Positions 21,990 through 30,312 are shown, numbered from the stretch's first letter. The stretch is DNA of 64,000 nucleotides from Actinomycetes bacterium (GCA_023386365.1 JAEWJX010000076.1:1-64000); one strand, 5' to 3'. Notes: generated from the letters alone by a model not told the origin. Numbers and translations: made by a program.

Positions 21990-22127
21990 ATGAGCAAGCG
22001 AACCTTCCAGCCGAACAACCGTCGTCGCGCCAAGAAGCACGGCTTCCGTCTTCGTATGCGCACCCGCGCCGGCCGCGCCATCCTGTCCGCGCGCCGCGCC
22101 AAGGGACGCACCGAGCTCTCCGCGTAG
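21990..22127 (+). CDS. rpmH: 50S ribosomal protein L34
   Basis: Basic 45-residue protein of the large ribosomal subunit, [20 protein letters not shown] through RTELSA. The sequence is the standard actinobacterial L34. It is divergent from dnaA and leads the rpmH-rnpA-yidD-yidC-jag-rsmG run. A CAGGAG element precedes the ATG. Confidence 0.99.
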   Translation: MSKRTFQPNNRRRAKKHGFRLRMRTRAGRAILSARRAKGRTELSA

Positions 22128-22136
22128 CCGAGCGAC

Positions 22137-22475
22137 GTGCTGGCCAGGGCGAACCGAGTGGTCATGCCCTCGGACTTCCGTGCGATCGTGCGCCGTGGGC
22201 GCCGCACCGCCTCCGCCAGCACGCTCATCTACCGCATCGAACGTGAACCGGCCGACCCGGCTCGGTTCGGTTTCATCGTCGCCAAAACGGTGGGCAATGC
22301 CGTCGAACGCAATCTGGTGCGTCGACGCATGCGCGCGGTGTGCCGATCCATCGTGGATGCGGGCGGCAGCGGATCGGACGTCGTCGTCCGTGCGCTCCCC
22401 GGTTCCGCGCAGCGCGACTGGCCGAGTCTCCAGGCCGAGATGCACGCGATCCTCGACCCCGCATTGATCCGATGA
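22137..22475 (+). CDS. rnpA: Ribonuclease P protein component
   Basis: Protein subunit of RNase P, 112 residues. The conserved RNR-like segment appears as GNAVERNLVRRRMRA, with FGFIVAKTVGNAV before it. The start is GTG, nine bases after the rpmH stop. Its stop overlaps the yidD ATG (ATGA). Confidence 0.97.
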   Translation: MLARANRVVMPSDFRAIVRRGRRTASASTLIYRIEREPADPARFGFIVAKTVGNAVERNLVRRRMRAVCRSIVDAGGSGSDVVVRALPGSAQRDWPSLQAEMHAILDPALIR

Positions 22476-22786
22476 AAGCGGCCGCCACCTTCCTCTGGCT
22501 GCTGCCGAGGAACATCTGCGTCGGGATCCTGCGCGGATACCGTGCAGTGATCTCACCGCTCTACGGAGACGTCTGCCGCTACTACCCGAGCTGTTCCGCG
22601 TACACGCTCGGCGCCATCCAGCAGCACGGCGTGATCAAGGGCATCGGATTCGGCGCCTGGCGGATCCTGCGGTGCCACCCCTGGGCTCGCGGCGGGATCG
22701 ACGACGTACCCGAGTCACAACGCCACCACGACCACTATCACCTCACCCGATTCGGCTTCGTGGCCGCGGGACACGGAAAGGGCTGA
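22472..22786 (+). CDS. yidD: Membrane protein insertion efficiency factor YidD
   Basis: A 104-residue protein associated with the inner face of the membrane. The characteristic segment CRYYPSCSAYTLGAIQQHG followed by GAWRILRCHPWARGG is present with all three family cysteines. The C-terminal His-rich tail (SQRHHDHYHL) is an actinobacterial extension. It overlaps rnpA by 4 bases and precedes yidC. Confidence 0.97.
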   Translation: MKAAATFLWLLPRNICVGILRGYRAVISPLYGDVCRYYPSCSAYTLGAIQQHGVIKGIGFGAWRILRCHPWARGGIDDVPESQRHHDHYHLTRFGFVAAGHGKG

Positions 22787-22796
22787 GCAAAGCCGC

Positions 22797-23777
22797 ATGG
22801 ACTTCTTCGGAACACTTCTCTGGCCCATCAAATGGGTCATCGAGGCGATCCTCGTCGGATGGCACTGGTTCTGGACGCAGCTGGGTCTCGACCCTGCGGC
22901 CGGTCTGACCTGGGTGCTGTCGATCGTCGGACTCGTGCTCGTGGTGCGTGCCGCCCTCATCCCGATCTTCGTCCGCCAGATCAAGAGCCAGCGCAAGATG
23001 CTCGAGGTCGCGCCGCAACTGAAGAAGATCCAGGACAAGTACCGCGGCAAGAAGGACCAGTTCTCCCGCGAGGCCATGCAGCGCGAGACGATGGCGCTCT
23101 ACCAGCGCGCGGGAACCAACCCGCTCTCGTCGTGCCTGCCGCTGCTGATCCAGATGCCGATCTTCTTCGCGCTGTTCTCCGTGCTCAACGAGGCGAACAA
23201 GGGCCACGCCGGCGTCGGCCTGCTCAACCAGGAGCTCGCCACGCAGTTCGGCAACGCCTCGCTCTTCGGCATCGCTCCCCTGCACGACAGCATCCAGTCG
23301 GCCCTCGAGCAGAACCCGGTCGAGTGGGTCGTCGTGGTCATCGCCCTCGTGATGGTGGTCATCATGACCGCGTCGCAGTTCATCACCCAGCTGCAGATCA
23401 TGTCGAAGAACCAGACGCCCGAGATGATGGCGAGCCCGATGTACCGCCAGCAGAAGATCCTGCTGTACATCCTCCCGCTGGTCTTCGCGTTCTCCGGCTT
23501 CGCGTTCCCCATCGGCGTGATGTTCTACTGGCTCACCTCCAACATCTGGACGATGGTTCAGCAGTTCCTCGTCATTCGGAACATGCCCACCCCGGGCTCC
23601 GAGGCGGCGCTGGCCCGCGAGGCGCGCATGGCGAAGAAGAACCGCAACAAGATCGCCGACGACGCTTCGGCGCTGGCAGAGACCATCGACGAGGAGCCGG
23701 CGAAGCCCGTCACCACGCAGCGCCAGCAGCCCGTCGGCAAGAACCGCTCCAAGAAGCAGGGGGGACCCAAGAAGTGA
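22797..23777 (+). CDS. yidC: Membrane protein insertase YidC
   Basis: Inserts and folds membrane proteins, alone or with SecYEG. The 326-residue protein is the actinobacterial form without the large periplasmic P1 domain. It has five predicted helices, the cytoplasmic coiled hairpin (KSQRKMLEVAPQLKKIQDKY), the conserved SCLPLLIQMPIFFALF and a basic C-terminal tail (NRSKKQGGPKK). Its TGA overlaps the GTG of the jag gene. Confidence 0.98.
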   Translation: MDFFGTLLWPIKWVIEAILVGWHWFWTQLGLDPAAGLTWVLSIVGLVLVVRAALIPIFVRQIKSQRKMLEVAPQLKKIQDKYRGKKDQFSREAMQRETMALYQRAGTNPLSSCLPLLIQMPIFFALFSVLNEANKGHAGVGLLNQELATQFGNASLFGIAPLHDSIQSALEQNPVEWVVVVIALVMVVIMTASQFITQLQIMSKNQTPEMMASPMYRQQKILLYILPLVFAFSGFAFPIGVMFYWLTSNIWTMVQQFLVIRNMPTPGSEAALAREARMAKKNRNKIADDASALAETIDEEPAKPVTTQRQQPVGKNRSKKQGGPKK

Positions 23778-24283
23778 CCGACGAGAACGTGATCGAGATC
23801 ACCGAGACGGCCGAGGCCCCGAGCGAGCAGCAGCTCGTGGAAGAGGGCGACATCGCGGCCGACTACATCGAGGAACTCCTCGACCTGGCCGACATCGACG
23901 GCGACATCGACATCGATGCGCGCGCCGGCCGTGCCTACCTCTCCGTCACGGCGAACGAGGACTCCAACCTCCGACTGCTGTCGAAGCCCGACACGGTGTC
24001 TGCTCTGCAGGAGCTCACCCGCCTCGCCGTTCAGGCGAAGACCGGACGGTTCTCGCGCCTCATTCTCGACATCGGTGGATCGCGCGACGCGCGCGCCGGT
24101 GAGCTCGCCGTTCTGGTGGATCACGCCATTGCCCGCATCGAGGGTGGCGCCGCTTCGGCCGCCCTTCCGCCCATGACGAGCTACGAGCGCAAGCTGGTTC
24201 ACGACGTCGTCAGCGAGCGTGGATACGTCTCGAACTCCGAGGGTGAAGGTCGCGATCGCCACACGGTGATCACCGCCAAGTAG
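23774..24283 (+). CDS. jag: R3H/KH domain RNA-binding protein (Jag/KhpB-like)
   Basis: A 169-residue RNA-binding protein with an acidic N-terminus, a KH-like domain (RAYLSVTANEDSNLRLLSKPD and following helix) and a C-terminal R3H domain (MTSYERKLVHDVVSERGYVSNSEGEG). It lacks the long Jag_N domain of Firmicutes. The GTG start overlaps the yidC stop by 4 bases. In other bacteria KhpB binds RNA with KhpA and affects division; that role is assumed here. Confidence 0.93.
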   Translation: MTDENVIEITETAEAPSEQQLVEEGDIAADYIEELLDLADIDGDIDIDARAGRAYLSVTANEDSNLRLLSKPDTVSALQELTRLAVQAKTGRFSRLILDIGGSRDARAGELAVLVDHAIARIEGGAASAALPPMTSYERKLVHDVVSERGYVSNSEGEGRDRHTVITAK

Positions 24284-24290
24284 CACGCGA

Positions 24291-24306
24291 TGTTTCACGT
24301 GAAACA
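24291..24306. promoter_or_regulatory. parS centromere site 1
   Basis: A perfect 16-base palindrome TGTTTCACGTGAAACA, the conserved ParB recognition site, lies between jag and rsmG. Confidence 0.97.
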
Positions 24307-24318
24307 TCTGGGGGAGTG

Positions 24319-24945
24319 ATGAGCGGGTACGAGCAGGAGCCTGACGTTGCGGCCACGCTGTTCGGCGAGCAGATCGACCGCGCTCGTCAGTTCACCGCCG
24401 ACCTCGCTCGGGAAGGCGAGACCCGGGGGCTCATCGGACCGCTCGAGCTTCCCCGTCTGTGGACCCGGCACATCCTGAACTCCGCGATCGTCGCCCCGGT
24501 TGTTCGCCCGGGTCGCGTCGGAGATGTCGGAACAGGTGCAGGGCTCCCTGGACTGGTGCTCGCCATCGCCCGGCCTGACGTCGAGTTCGTGCTGATCGAG
24601 CCCATGGAGCGTCGAGTCGACTGGCTACTCGAAGAGGTCGACTCTCTCGGCCTCGCGAACGTCGAAGTGATTCGTGCCCGTGCCGAAGACGTACGCCTGT
24701 CGACTCCTCTCGACCAGGTGACCGCGCGCGCCGTCTCTGCGCTGTCCAAGCTGATCCCCCTGACCGTCCCTCTGCTGCGAAGCGGGGGAGAGCTGGTCTT
24801 CATGAAGGGCGAGCGGGTCGACGGCGAGATCGAGGCGGCGGCGAAGGTGATCCGCAAGGCCCGTCTCACCGACGTGCGGGTCGAGATCCTCGGCGAGGGC
24901 TTGCTCCCCGAGACGACGCGCATCTTCCGGGCCACGCTCGCCTGA
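24319..24945 (+). CDS. rsmG: 16S rRNA (guanine-N7)-methyltransferase RsmG (GidB)
   Basis: Methylates G527 of 16S rRNA with S-adenosylmethionine. The product is 208 residues from the ATG at 24319 (a GTG one codon upstream is also possible; a GGGGGAG run lies just before). The SAM motif is VGDVGTGAGLPGLVLAI, with FVLIEPMERRVDWL next and a late RSGGELVFMKG. It is bracketed by two perfect parS sites. Loss of this gene in other bacteria gives low-level streptomycin resistance (known for the family). Confidence 0.97.
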   Translation: MSGYEQEPDVAATLFGEQIDRARQFTADLAREGETRGLIGPLELPRLWTRHILNSAIVAPVVRPGRVGDVGTGAGLPGLVLAIARPDVEFVLIEPMERRVDWLLEEVDSLGLANVEVIRARAEDVRLSTPLDQVTARAVSALSKLIPLTVPLLRSGGELVFMKGERVDGEIEAAAKVIRKARLTDVRVEILGEGLLPETTRIFRATLA

Positions 24946-24953
24946 CGTCGAGA

Positions 24954-24969
24954 TGTTTCACGTGAAACA
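24954..24969. promoter_or_regulatory. parS centromere site 2
   Basis: A second perfect TGTTTCACGTGAAACA, 6 bases after the rsmG stop. Confidence 0.97.
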
Positions 24970-25003
24970 TCGGCATCGAAACCGCGACCGCCTCACTCCC
25001 GGG

Positions 25004-25043
25004 GATCTCGATACACCGCCCTGCGGGCGGCACTCGATAAACG
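25004..25043. repeat. Intergenic palindromic repeat, copy 1
   Basis: Starts GATCTCGATACACCGCC and ends GGGCGGCACTCGATAAACGG. The arms ACCGCCC/GGGCGGC pair around a short loop, and flanks CTCGATACA and CACTCGAT are shared with the copies at 25502 and 30342. Same family as the copies at 25079 and 25559. Confidence 0.8.
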
Positions 25044-25078
25044 GAGAGAAGCGCCGCGCGGCCGCCGCGACCCCACCC

Positions 25079-25115
25079 GCTGGTTGAGTAGCCGCGTAGC
25101 GGCGTATCGAAATCC
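25079..25115. repeat. Intergenic palindromic repeat, copy 2 (GTTGAGTAGCC type)
   Basis: Reads GCTGGTTGAGTAGCCGC, then GTA, then GCGGCGTATCGAAATCCC; the arms GCCGC/GCGGC pair. It matches the reverse complement of the copy at 25559 almost base for base. Confidence 0.8.
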
Positions 25116-25199
25116 CTCCCCACCCCTTCCACACCGCCAGAGTCCACGGATCCGGCCTGCGTCTTCTCACCGCCCACCGCGTCACGCCACCCTCGACGG

Positions 25200-25487
25200 A
25201 TGATCGCGATGTACATCCTCCGATGCTCCGACGGCAGCTACTACGTCGGGTCGACCCGCAACCTAGAGTCGCGGATGCTGCAGCACGCGGTGGGGGAGGG
25301 GAGCGGGTACACGAGCCGGCGGATGCCGGTCGAGCTCGTGTACGCGCACGAGTGTCTGAACGTGGGAGACGCGTACGCGCTGGAGAAGCGGGTGCAGGGC
25401 TGGTCGCGCGCGAAACGCGAGGCGCTGATACGCGGCGACGTGAAGGCGTTGCCGGGGCTGAGCCGCAAGGCGTTTCCCGGCCGTTGA
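25200..25487 (+). CDS. GIY-YIG nuclease-family protein (UPF0213/YhbQ-like)
   Basis: A 95-residue single GIY-YIG domain. The motif pair is MYILRCSDGS and YYVG, followed by STRNLESRMLQHAVG with the catalytic-type Arg; GYTSRRMPVELVYAHE and the KRVQGWSRAKREALI helix complete the fold. The start could also be the ATG at 25209; neither has a good ribosome binding site. It lies alone between rsmG and parA, with palindromic repeats on both sides, which suggests late insertion into an otherwise conserved block. Its cellular substrate is unknown. Confidence 0.9.
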   Translation: MIAMYILRCSDGSYYVGSTRNLESRMLQHAVGEGSGYTSRRMPVELVYAHECLNVGDAYALEKRVQGWSRAKREALIRGDVKALPGLSRKAFPGR

Positions 25488-25501
25488 TCGTGCGCCCCCT
25501 C

Positions 25502-25546
25502 CGTTGATCGAGTGCCGCCCGGAGGGCGGTGTATCGAGATCCCGGG
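25502..25546. repeat. Intergenic palindromic repeat, copy 3
   Basis: Reads CGTTGATCGAGTGCCGCCC, then GGA, then GGGCGGTGTATCGAGATCCC. It is the opposite orientation of copies 1 and 6. Confidence 0.8.
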
Positions 25547-25558
25547 AGTGAGGGGGGT

Positions 25559-25630
25559 GGGGTTTCGATACGCCGCTGCGCGGCTACTCAACCAGCGGGC
25601 GGGGTCGCTGCGCGGCTACTCAACCAGCGG
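25559..25630. repeat. Intergenic palindromic repeat, copies 4 and 5 (second truncated)
   Basis: GGTTTCGATACGCCGCTGCG then CGGCTACTCAACCAGCGG (to 25598), and a partial repeat of its right half, GCTGCGCGGCTACTCAACCAGCGG, at 25607-25630. The tandem partial copy suggests slippage or recombination within the element. Confidence 0.8.
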
Positions 25631-25707
25631 AGGGGAGTGGAGGACGAGGACGCGCTCTCACAGCACGCTCTGGTTTAGGGTGGAGAGTCGCGGCCCGACG
25701 GCCGCGA

Positions 25708-25723
25708 TGTTTCACGTGAAACA
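25708..25723. promoter_or_regulatory. parS centromere site 3
   Basis: A third perfect TGTTTCACGTGAAACA, 13 bases before the parA start. ParB bound here could also repress parA (inference). Confidence 0.97.
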
Positions 25724-25736
25724 TCGAAAGGGATAC

Positions 25737-26645
25737 GTGTCCACCCCCAACCCCTTCGACGCGTCCACGCCGCTGGCACGAGAGGTCGCCGAGATCACTC
25801 GCCGCCGGCTCGCCCTGGCCGCTGAGAGCTTTCCCCTTCCCGAGGCGACGCGCGTCTTCACCGTCGCAAACCAGAAGGGCGGCGTCGGCAAGACGACCAC
25901 GGCCGTGAACCTGGCCGCCGCACTCGCGCAGGCGGGCGCCCGCGTGCTGGTCATCGACCTCGACCCGCAGGGCAACGCATCCACGGCTCTCGGGGTGGAG
26001 CACCGCTCCGAGACGCCGAGTGTCTACGACGTCATCATCAACGACGTGCCGATGTCGGAGGTCGTGCAGGCGAGCCCCGACTTCGAGACCCTCGACTGCA
26101 TCCCCGCGACCATTCACCTGGCGGGTGCCGAGATCGAACTGGTGTCGATGGTCGCCCGCGAACAGCGTCTGCGGTCGGCGCTGGAGGCGTACGTCGAGCA
26201 GAGCGACACCCCACCGCACTACGTGTTCATCGACTGCCCGCCGTCGCTCGGCCTCCTCACGATCAACGCCTTCGTGGCGGCACGCGAGGTGCTCATCCCC
26301 ATTCAGTGCGAGTACTACGCGCTGGAGGGTCTGTCGCAGCTGCTGAACAACATCAAGCTCATCGAACGACACCTCAACCCCGATCTCGCGGTCTCGACGA
26401 TCCTGCTCACGATGTACGACTCGCGCACCAACCTCGCGCACCAGGTGGTCGACGAGGTGCGGGAGCACTTCCCGAACGAGGTGCTCGACACCCTCATCCC
26501 GCGTTCGGTGCGCATCTCTGAGGCTCCGAGCTACGGCCAGAGCGTGATCAGTTACGACCTGAACTCGCCGGGGTCGCTGTCGTATCGCGAAGCGGCCGCA
26601 GAGATCGCACGACGTGGAGTAAAGACGAAGCAGGAGGAGAGCTGA
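25737..26645 (+). CDS. parA: Chromosome partitioning ATPase ParA
   Basis: Deviant Walker A ATPase that moves ParB-parS complexes. The 302-residue product is taken from the GTG at 25737, preceded by GAAAGGG; the frame stays open upstream through the parS site (reading MFHVKH) but that part has no codon bias or family match. The Walker motif is QKGGVGKTT (46-54), with DLDPQGNAST and YVFIDCPPSLGLLT. Its stop overlaps the parB ATG (TGATG). Confidence 0.97.
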   Translation: MSTPNPFDASTPLAREVAEITRRRLALAAESFPLPEATRVFTVANQKGGVGKTTTAVNLAAALAQAGARVLVIDLDPQGNASTALGVEHRSETPSVYDVIINDVPMSEVVQASPDFETLDCIPATIHLAGAEIELVSMVAREQRLRSALEAYVEQSDTPPHYVFIDCPPSLGLLTINAFVAAREVLIPIQCEYYALEGLSQLLNNIKLIERHLNPDLAVSTILLTMYDSRTNLAHQVVDEVREHFPNEVLDTLIPRSVRISEAPSYGQSVISYDLNSPGSLSYREAAAEIARRGVKTKQEES

Positions 26646-27601
26646 TGGCAGCGCCGAAGCGCACCGGACTCGGTCGGGGGATCGGGGCCCTCATCCCCAC
26701 GTCGGAGGATCACGCGGAGCGTCCCGTCGACGTCTTCTTCCCCTCCAGCGACGACCACGCCGACACCGACCTCGTCGCCGTGCCGGGTGCGCGTCTCGCC
26801 AGCCTGTCGCCCGACGACATCATCCCCAACCCGCAACAGCCGCGGCATGAGTTCCGCCAGGAGGAGCTCGAGGAGCTCATCATCTCGGTCCGCGAGTTCG
26901 GTGTCCTTCAGCCGATCGTCGTGCGCCCGCGCGCTGGCGCTGTGGCGGGTGAGCCCCAGTTCGAACTCATCATGGGCGAGCGTCGACTGCGCGCGTCGAA
27001 GGCGGCCGGACTCGCCGCCATCCCCGCGGTCGTGCGCAACACCGACGACGACGCGATGCTCCGCGACGCGCTGCTCGAGAACCTGCATCGTGCGGAACTG
27101 AACCCGCTGGAAGAGGCGTCCGCCTACAAGCAGCTGCTCGAAGACTTCGGCATCACCCAGGAGCAGCTGGCCGAACGGATCGGACGGTCGCGCCCGCAGA
27201 TCACCAACACCCTGCGGCTTCTGAAGCTCCCCGAGCCGATCCAGCGCAAGGTCGCGGCCGGCGTGCTGAGCGCCGGACACGCCCGCGCCATCCTGTCGCT
27301 GCCGGACGAGCCGGGGATGACGAAGCTGGCCGACAAGATCGTCAACGAGGAGCTGTCGGTGCGCGCCGCGGAGGCGGCGGCGGGACTGGCCTCCGGGAAG
27401 GCCAGCAAGCCGGCGAAGCCGGCGGCCGGCAAACGTCAGGATCACCTCGCCGAGGTTGCGGAGCGTCTGGGCGACCGACTCGACACCCGCGTGAAGATCA
27501 CCCTCGGTGCCAGCAAGGGCACCATCGTGATCGATTTCGCGACGGTCGGCGACCTGAACCGCATCCTCGCCGAACTCGGTCAGGACTCCTTCGGGTCATA
27601 A
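26645..27601 (+). CDS. parB: Chromosome partitioning protein ParB
   Basis: CTP-dependent clamp that loads at parS. The 318 residues include the N-terminal ParA-contact segment (LGRGIGALIP), the CTP-binding motif GERRLR (111-116), ENLHRAELN (145-153), a helix-turn-helix (TQEQLAERIGRSRPQITNTL) that reads parS, and a C-terminal dimer domain. Three perfect parS sites lie within 2.4 kb upstream. It follows parA with a 1-base overlap. Confidence 0.98.
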   Translation: MAAPKRTGLGRGIGALIPTSEDHAERPVDVFFPSSDDHADTDLVAVPGARLASLSPDDIIPNPQQPRHEFRQEELEELIISVREFGVLQPIVVRPRAGAVAGEPQFELIMGERRLRASKAAGLAAIPAVVRNTDDDAMLRDALLENLHRAELNPLEEASAYKQLLEDFGITQEQLAERIGRSRPQITNTLRLLKLPEPIQRKVAAGVLSAGHARAILSLPDEPGMTKLADKIVNEELSVRAAEAAAGLASGKASKPAKPAAGKRQDHLAEVAERLGDRLDTRVKITLGASKGTIVIDFATVGDLNRILAELGQDSFGS

Positions 27602-27621
27602 AACCCCAGGTCAGAGGCTAC

Positions 27622-28575
27622 TTATACCTCTCGACGCGCATCTTCGGCGAGGGCGGCGTACACCCATCCGAGGTCGTGTCCGGCGGCTTCGAGAGCCTGG
27701 GGGAGAAGCGACGTCTCGGTGAGACCCGGGAGCACGTTGGCTTCCAGGAACCACGGGGTCCCAGATCTGTCGACGATCAGGTCGACACGGGAAATGTGCC
27801 GCATGCCGAGCGCGCGGTGTGCGGCCAGTGCGCTCTCCGCGGCGCGGGCGGCGACCTCGTCCGACAGCCGCGCGGGCACATAGAACCGGGTCTCGCCGGC
27901 GTTGTAACGCGCCTCGAAGCTGTAGACACCGGAGAGCGGCTCGATCTCCACGGCGGGAAGCGCGACAGGGCCGTCGCCCGTGTCGATGACCCCGACGGCG
28001 ATCTCGGTGCCCCGGATGCACTGCTCCACGAGCGCGACATCACCGTAGGTGTAGGCGTCGACCATCGCGCGGGGGAGATCCTTGCGGTCCTCGACGATGG
28101 TGACGCCCTGGGCGGAGCCACCGCGGGCCGGCTTCACGACCAGCGGGACGGGTAGCTCGTCGGCGATCGCCTCGAAAACGGCATCCGCACCGAGCTCGCG
28201 GAAGGCGTCGCGGGGGAGGGTGATCGAGCGCGGGGTGGCCACACCTGCCCGCTCCACCACGACCTTTGCGGCGGGCTTGTCCCAGGCGAGGCGGGCCGCA
28301 CCGGAGCGCGACCCGACGAACGGGATGCCGAGGAACTCGAGCAGGCCCCGCAGCGCGCCGTCTTCACCGCTCGCCCCGTGCAGCGCGGGCCACACGACAT
28401 CCGGACGGTGATCGCGCAGGTACGACAGGAGCGTCGCATCCGGGTCGCGCAGCTCCACCTCGACGCCGTGACCGGTGAGGGCGTCCGCGACGCGGCGTCC
28501 GGAGCGCAGCGAGACGTCGCGCTCGTGCGAGATGCCGCCGGCGAGCACGACGATGTGGATCGAAGAGTCGGTCAC
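27622..28575 (-). CDS. ddl: D-alanine--D-alanine ligase
   Basis: ATP-grasp enzyme joining two D-Ala for peptidoglycan. 317 residues starting from a GTG preceded by GGAGG at 7 bases; the frame runs further upstream but into the aminotransferase gene. Motifs: VVLAGGISHERDVSLRSG, PALHGASGEDGALRGLLE, LPVPLVVKPARGGSAQG and FLEANVLPGLTETSLLP. It follows the aminotransferase with 14 bases between. Actinobacteria often carry ddl near murF instead, so this may be a second copy; the rest of the genome is not visible. Confidence 0.93.
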   Translation of the reverse strand: MTDSSIHIVVLAGGISHERDVSLRSGRRVADALTGHGVEVELRDPDATLLSYLRDHRPDVVWPALHGASGEDGALRGLLEFLGIPFVGSRSGAARLAWDKPAAKVVVERAGVATPRSITLPRDAFRELGADAVFEAIADELPVPLVVKPARGGSAQGVTIVEDRKDLPRAMVDAYTYGDVALVEQCIRGTEIAVGVIDTGDGPVALPAVEIEPLSGVYSFEARYNAGETRFYVPARLSDEVAARAAESALAAHRALGMRHISRVDLIVDRSGTPWFLEANVLPGLTETSLLPQALEAAGHDLGWVYAALAEDARREV

Positions 28576-28589
28576 TGTGAACCTCCGGT

Positions 28590-29891
28590 TCAGCCGGCGT
28601 ACGGCGGCAGCACGTCGCGTTCGACCTGCTGCACGGGAAGCGGCGCCGTCTGCGAGAACTCGCCCAGCAGGGCGAGCTCGCCGTTGATGACGGTCGAGAG
28701 ACGACGGATGCCTTCGCGGATGAAGTCGGGCTGCGGATAGCAGAACGACAGGCGCATGTTGCGTCGGCCGTTTCCGTCGGCGTAGAACGCGGTGCCGGGG
28801 GTGTAGGCGACGAGCTCCTTCACGGCACGGGGCAGCATCGCCTTGGAGTCGAGGTGCTCGGGCATGGTCAACCACACGTAGAAACCGCCGGTGGGGACGG
28901 TCCAGCTCATTCCGGGCAGGTGGTCGGTGAGTGCCGACAGCATCGCGTCGCGTCGCTCGCGGTACACGCCGCGGAACGTGGCGATCTGACCCTTCCAGTC
29001 GGCGGAGTCCATGTACTCAGAGATCACGATCTGCGAGAACGACGACGGCGACAGCACGGCGGCCTCGTTGGCGAGCACCAGCTTCTCGCGGATGGCGTGG
29101 GGCGCCATCGCCCATCCGACGCGCAGGCCGGGGGCGAGGGTCTTCGAGAAGGTGCCGAGGTACACGACCCCTTCGTCGTCGAGTGATCGCATCGCGGGCG
29201 GTGGCGCCTGCTCGAAATGGAGCAACCCGTACGGGTTGTCTTCGAGCACCAGAACGCCGCTGGACCGCGCGATCTCCAGGACCTCGACCCGACGCTCCCA
29301 GCTCAATGTCACCCCGGTCGGGTTCTGGAAGCTGGGGATCGTGTACAGGAACTTGATCCGCTTGCCCTGGGCCTGCACTCGCGCGATCGTCTCGCGCAGC
29401 GCCTGCGGGTTCATGCCGTCGGCGTCCATCGGAACGTGCACGATCTCCGCCTGGAACGACCGGAACACCGTGATCGCCGTCACATAGCTCGGTCCTTCGG
29501 CGATCACGACGTCACCGGGGTCCAGGAATAGCTTCGCCAGCAGTTCGAGCGCGTGCTGCGAACCCGTGGTGACCACCACGTCGTCGACGGAGCCGTGGAT
29601 GCCTTCGAGCGCCATCACCTCCAGGATCTGCTCCCGCAGGTGCGGCACCCCCTGCCCGGAGCCGTACTGCAGCGCGACGGCCCCCTGTTCGGTGACGGTG
29701 CGTTCGACCGCCGTCTCGATGAGACGGGTGGGCAGAGCGGAGACGTAGGGCATGCCGCCGGCGAGCGAGACCACCTCGGGTCGGCTCGCGACGGCGAAAA
29801 GAGCTCGGACCTCGGATGCGGCCAGGCCGCTGGTGCGCTCCGCGTAGTGCGAATACCACGGGTCGAGGTTGGTGCCCTGAGTGCCAGTCAT
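28590..29891 (-). CDS. PLP-dependent class I/II aminotransferase (2-aminoadipate/MocR-catalytic-domain type)
   Basis: Fold-type I aminotransferase of 433 residues. The PLP Lys is in YLGTFSKTLAPGLRVGW, the aspartate/Asn side in PSFQNPTGVTLSWERR and EDNPYGLL, and QYGSGQGVPHLREQI is typical of the LysN/2-aminoadipate transaminase group. No DNA-binding N-terminus is present, so it is not a MocR regulator. Amino-donor specificity is unknown. It is followed by ddl, so a link to D-Ala or branched amino-acid supply is possible but unproven. Confidence 0.88.
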   Translation of the reverse strand: MTGTQGTNLDPWYSHYAERTSGLAASEVRALFAVASRPEVVSLAGGMPYVSALPTRLIETAVERTVTEQGAVALQYGSGQGVPHLREQILEVMALEGIHGSVDDVVVTTGSQHALELLAKLFLDPGDVVIAEGPSYVTAITVFRSFQAEIVHVPMDADGMNPQALRETIARVQAQGKRIKFLYTIPSFQNPTGVTLSWERRVEVLEIARSSGVLVLEDNPYGLLHFEQAPPPAMRSLDDEGVVYLGTFSKTLAPGLRVGWAMAPHAIREKLVLANEAAVLSPSSFSQIVISEYMDSADWKGQIATFRGVYRERRDAMLSALTDHLPGMSWTVPTGGFYVWLTMPEHLDSKAMLPRAVKELVAYTPGTAFYADGNGRRNMRLSFCYPQPDFIREGIRRLSTVINGELALLGEFSQTAPLPVQQVERDVLPPYAG

Positions 29892-29941
29892 GCGGTGTCC
29901 GTTCGAATCAGTGCCTCCCAGGGTAACCGGCGAAACCACGA

Positions 29942-29972
29942 CGGCCCCCACTCCACAGGGGAGCGGGGGCCG
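29942..29972 (-). terminator. Transcription terminator after trxA
   Basis: Inverted repeat CGGCCCCCACTCC / GGAGCGGGGGCCG with loop ACAG and one mismatch, just beyond the trxA stop on the minus strand. It lacks a long T-run, as is common in high-GC genomes. Confidence 0.65.
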
Positions 29973-29988
29973 CCGGGTGGCGATTGGA

Positions 29989-30312
29989 TCAGGCGAGGAA
30001 CTCCGCCAGGTCGGCCTCGAGGGCCGGCTTCGGCTTCGCACCGATGACGCGCTTGACGACCTCGCCGCCCTTGAACACGTACATCGCCGGGATCGAGGTG
30101 ATCCCGTACTTCATCGCGATCTCGGGGTTGTCGTCGACGTTCAGCTTCACGATGGAGAGCTTGTCGGCGTTCTCCTCGGCGATCTTGTCGAGGATCGGGG
30201 AGACGGCGCGACACGGGCCGCACCACTCGGCCCAGAAGTCGACCATGATCGGCTTGTCGGCCTCGAGGACCTCGGCCTGGAACGTGGCGTCGGTGACATC
30301 CTTCGTGGACAT
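29989..30312 (-). CDS. trxA: Thioredoxin
   Basis: Cytoplasmic dithiol reductant of 107 residues with the WCGPC active site (Cys31, Cys34), VDFWAEW before it and the cis-Pro in TSIPAMYVF. The start is the ATG at 30312, preceded by GAAAGGAAG; the open frame upstream enters the palindromic repeat. It follows trxB and is reduced by it. Confidence 0.98.
   Translation of the reverse strand: MSTKDVTDATFQAEVLEADKPIMVDFWAEWCGPCRAVSPILDKIAEENADKLSIVKLNVDDNPEIAMKYGITSIPAMYVFKGGEVVKRVIGAKPKPALEADLAEFLA

Noticed and set aside
25512..25736. N-terminal extension of ParA through the parS site
   Set aside because: The segment consists of repeat sequence and parS; the GTG at 25737 has a GAAAGGG ribosome site and gives normal ParA length.
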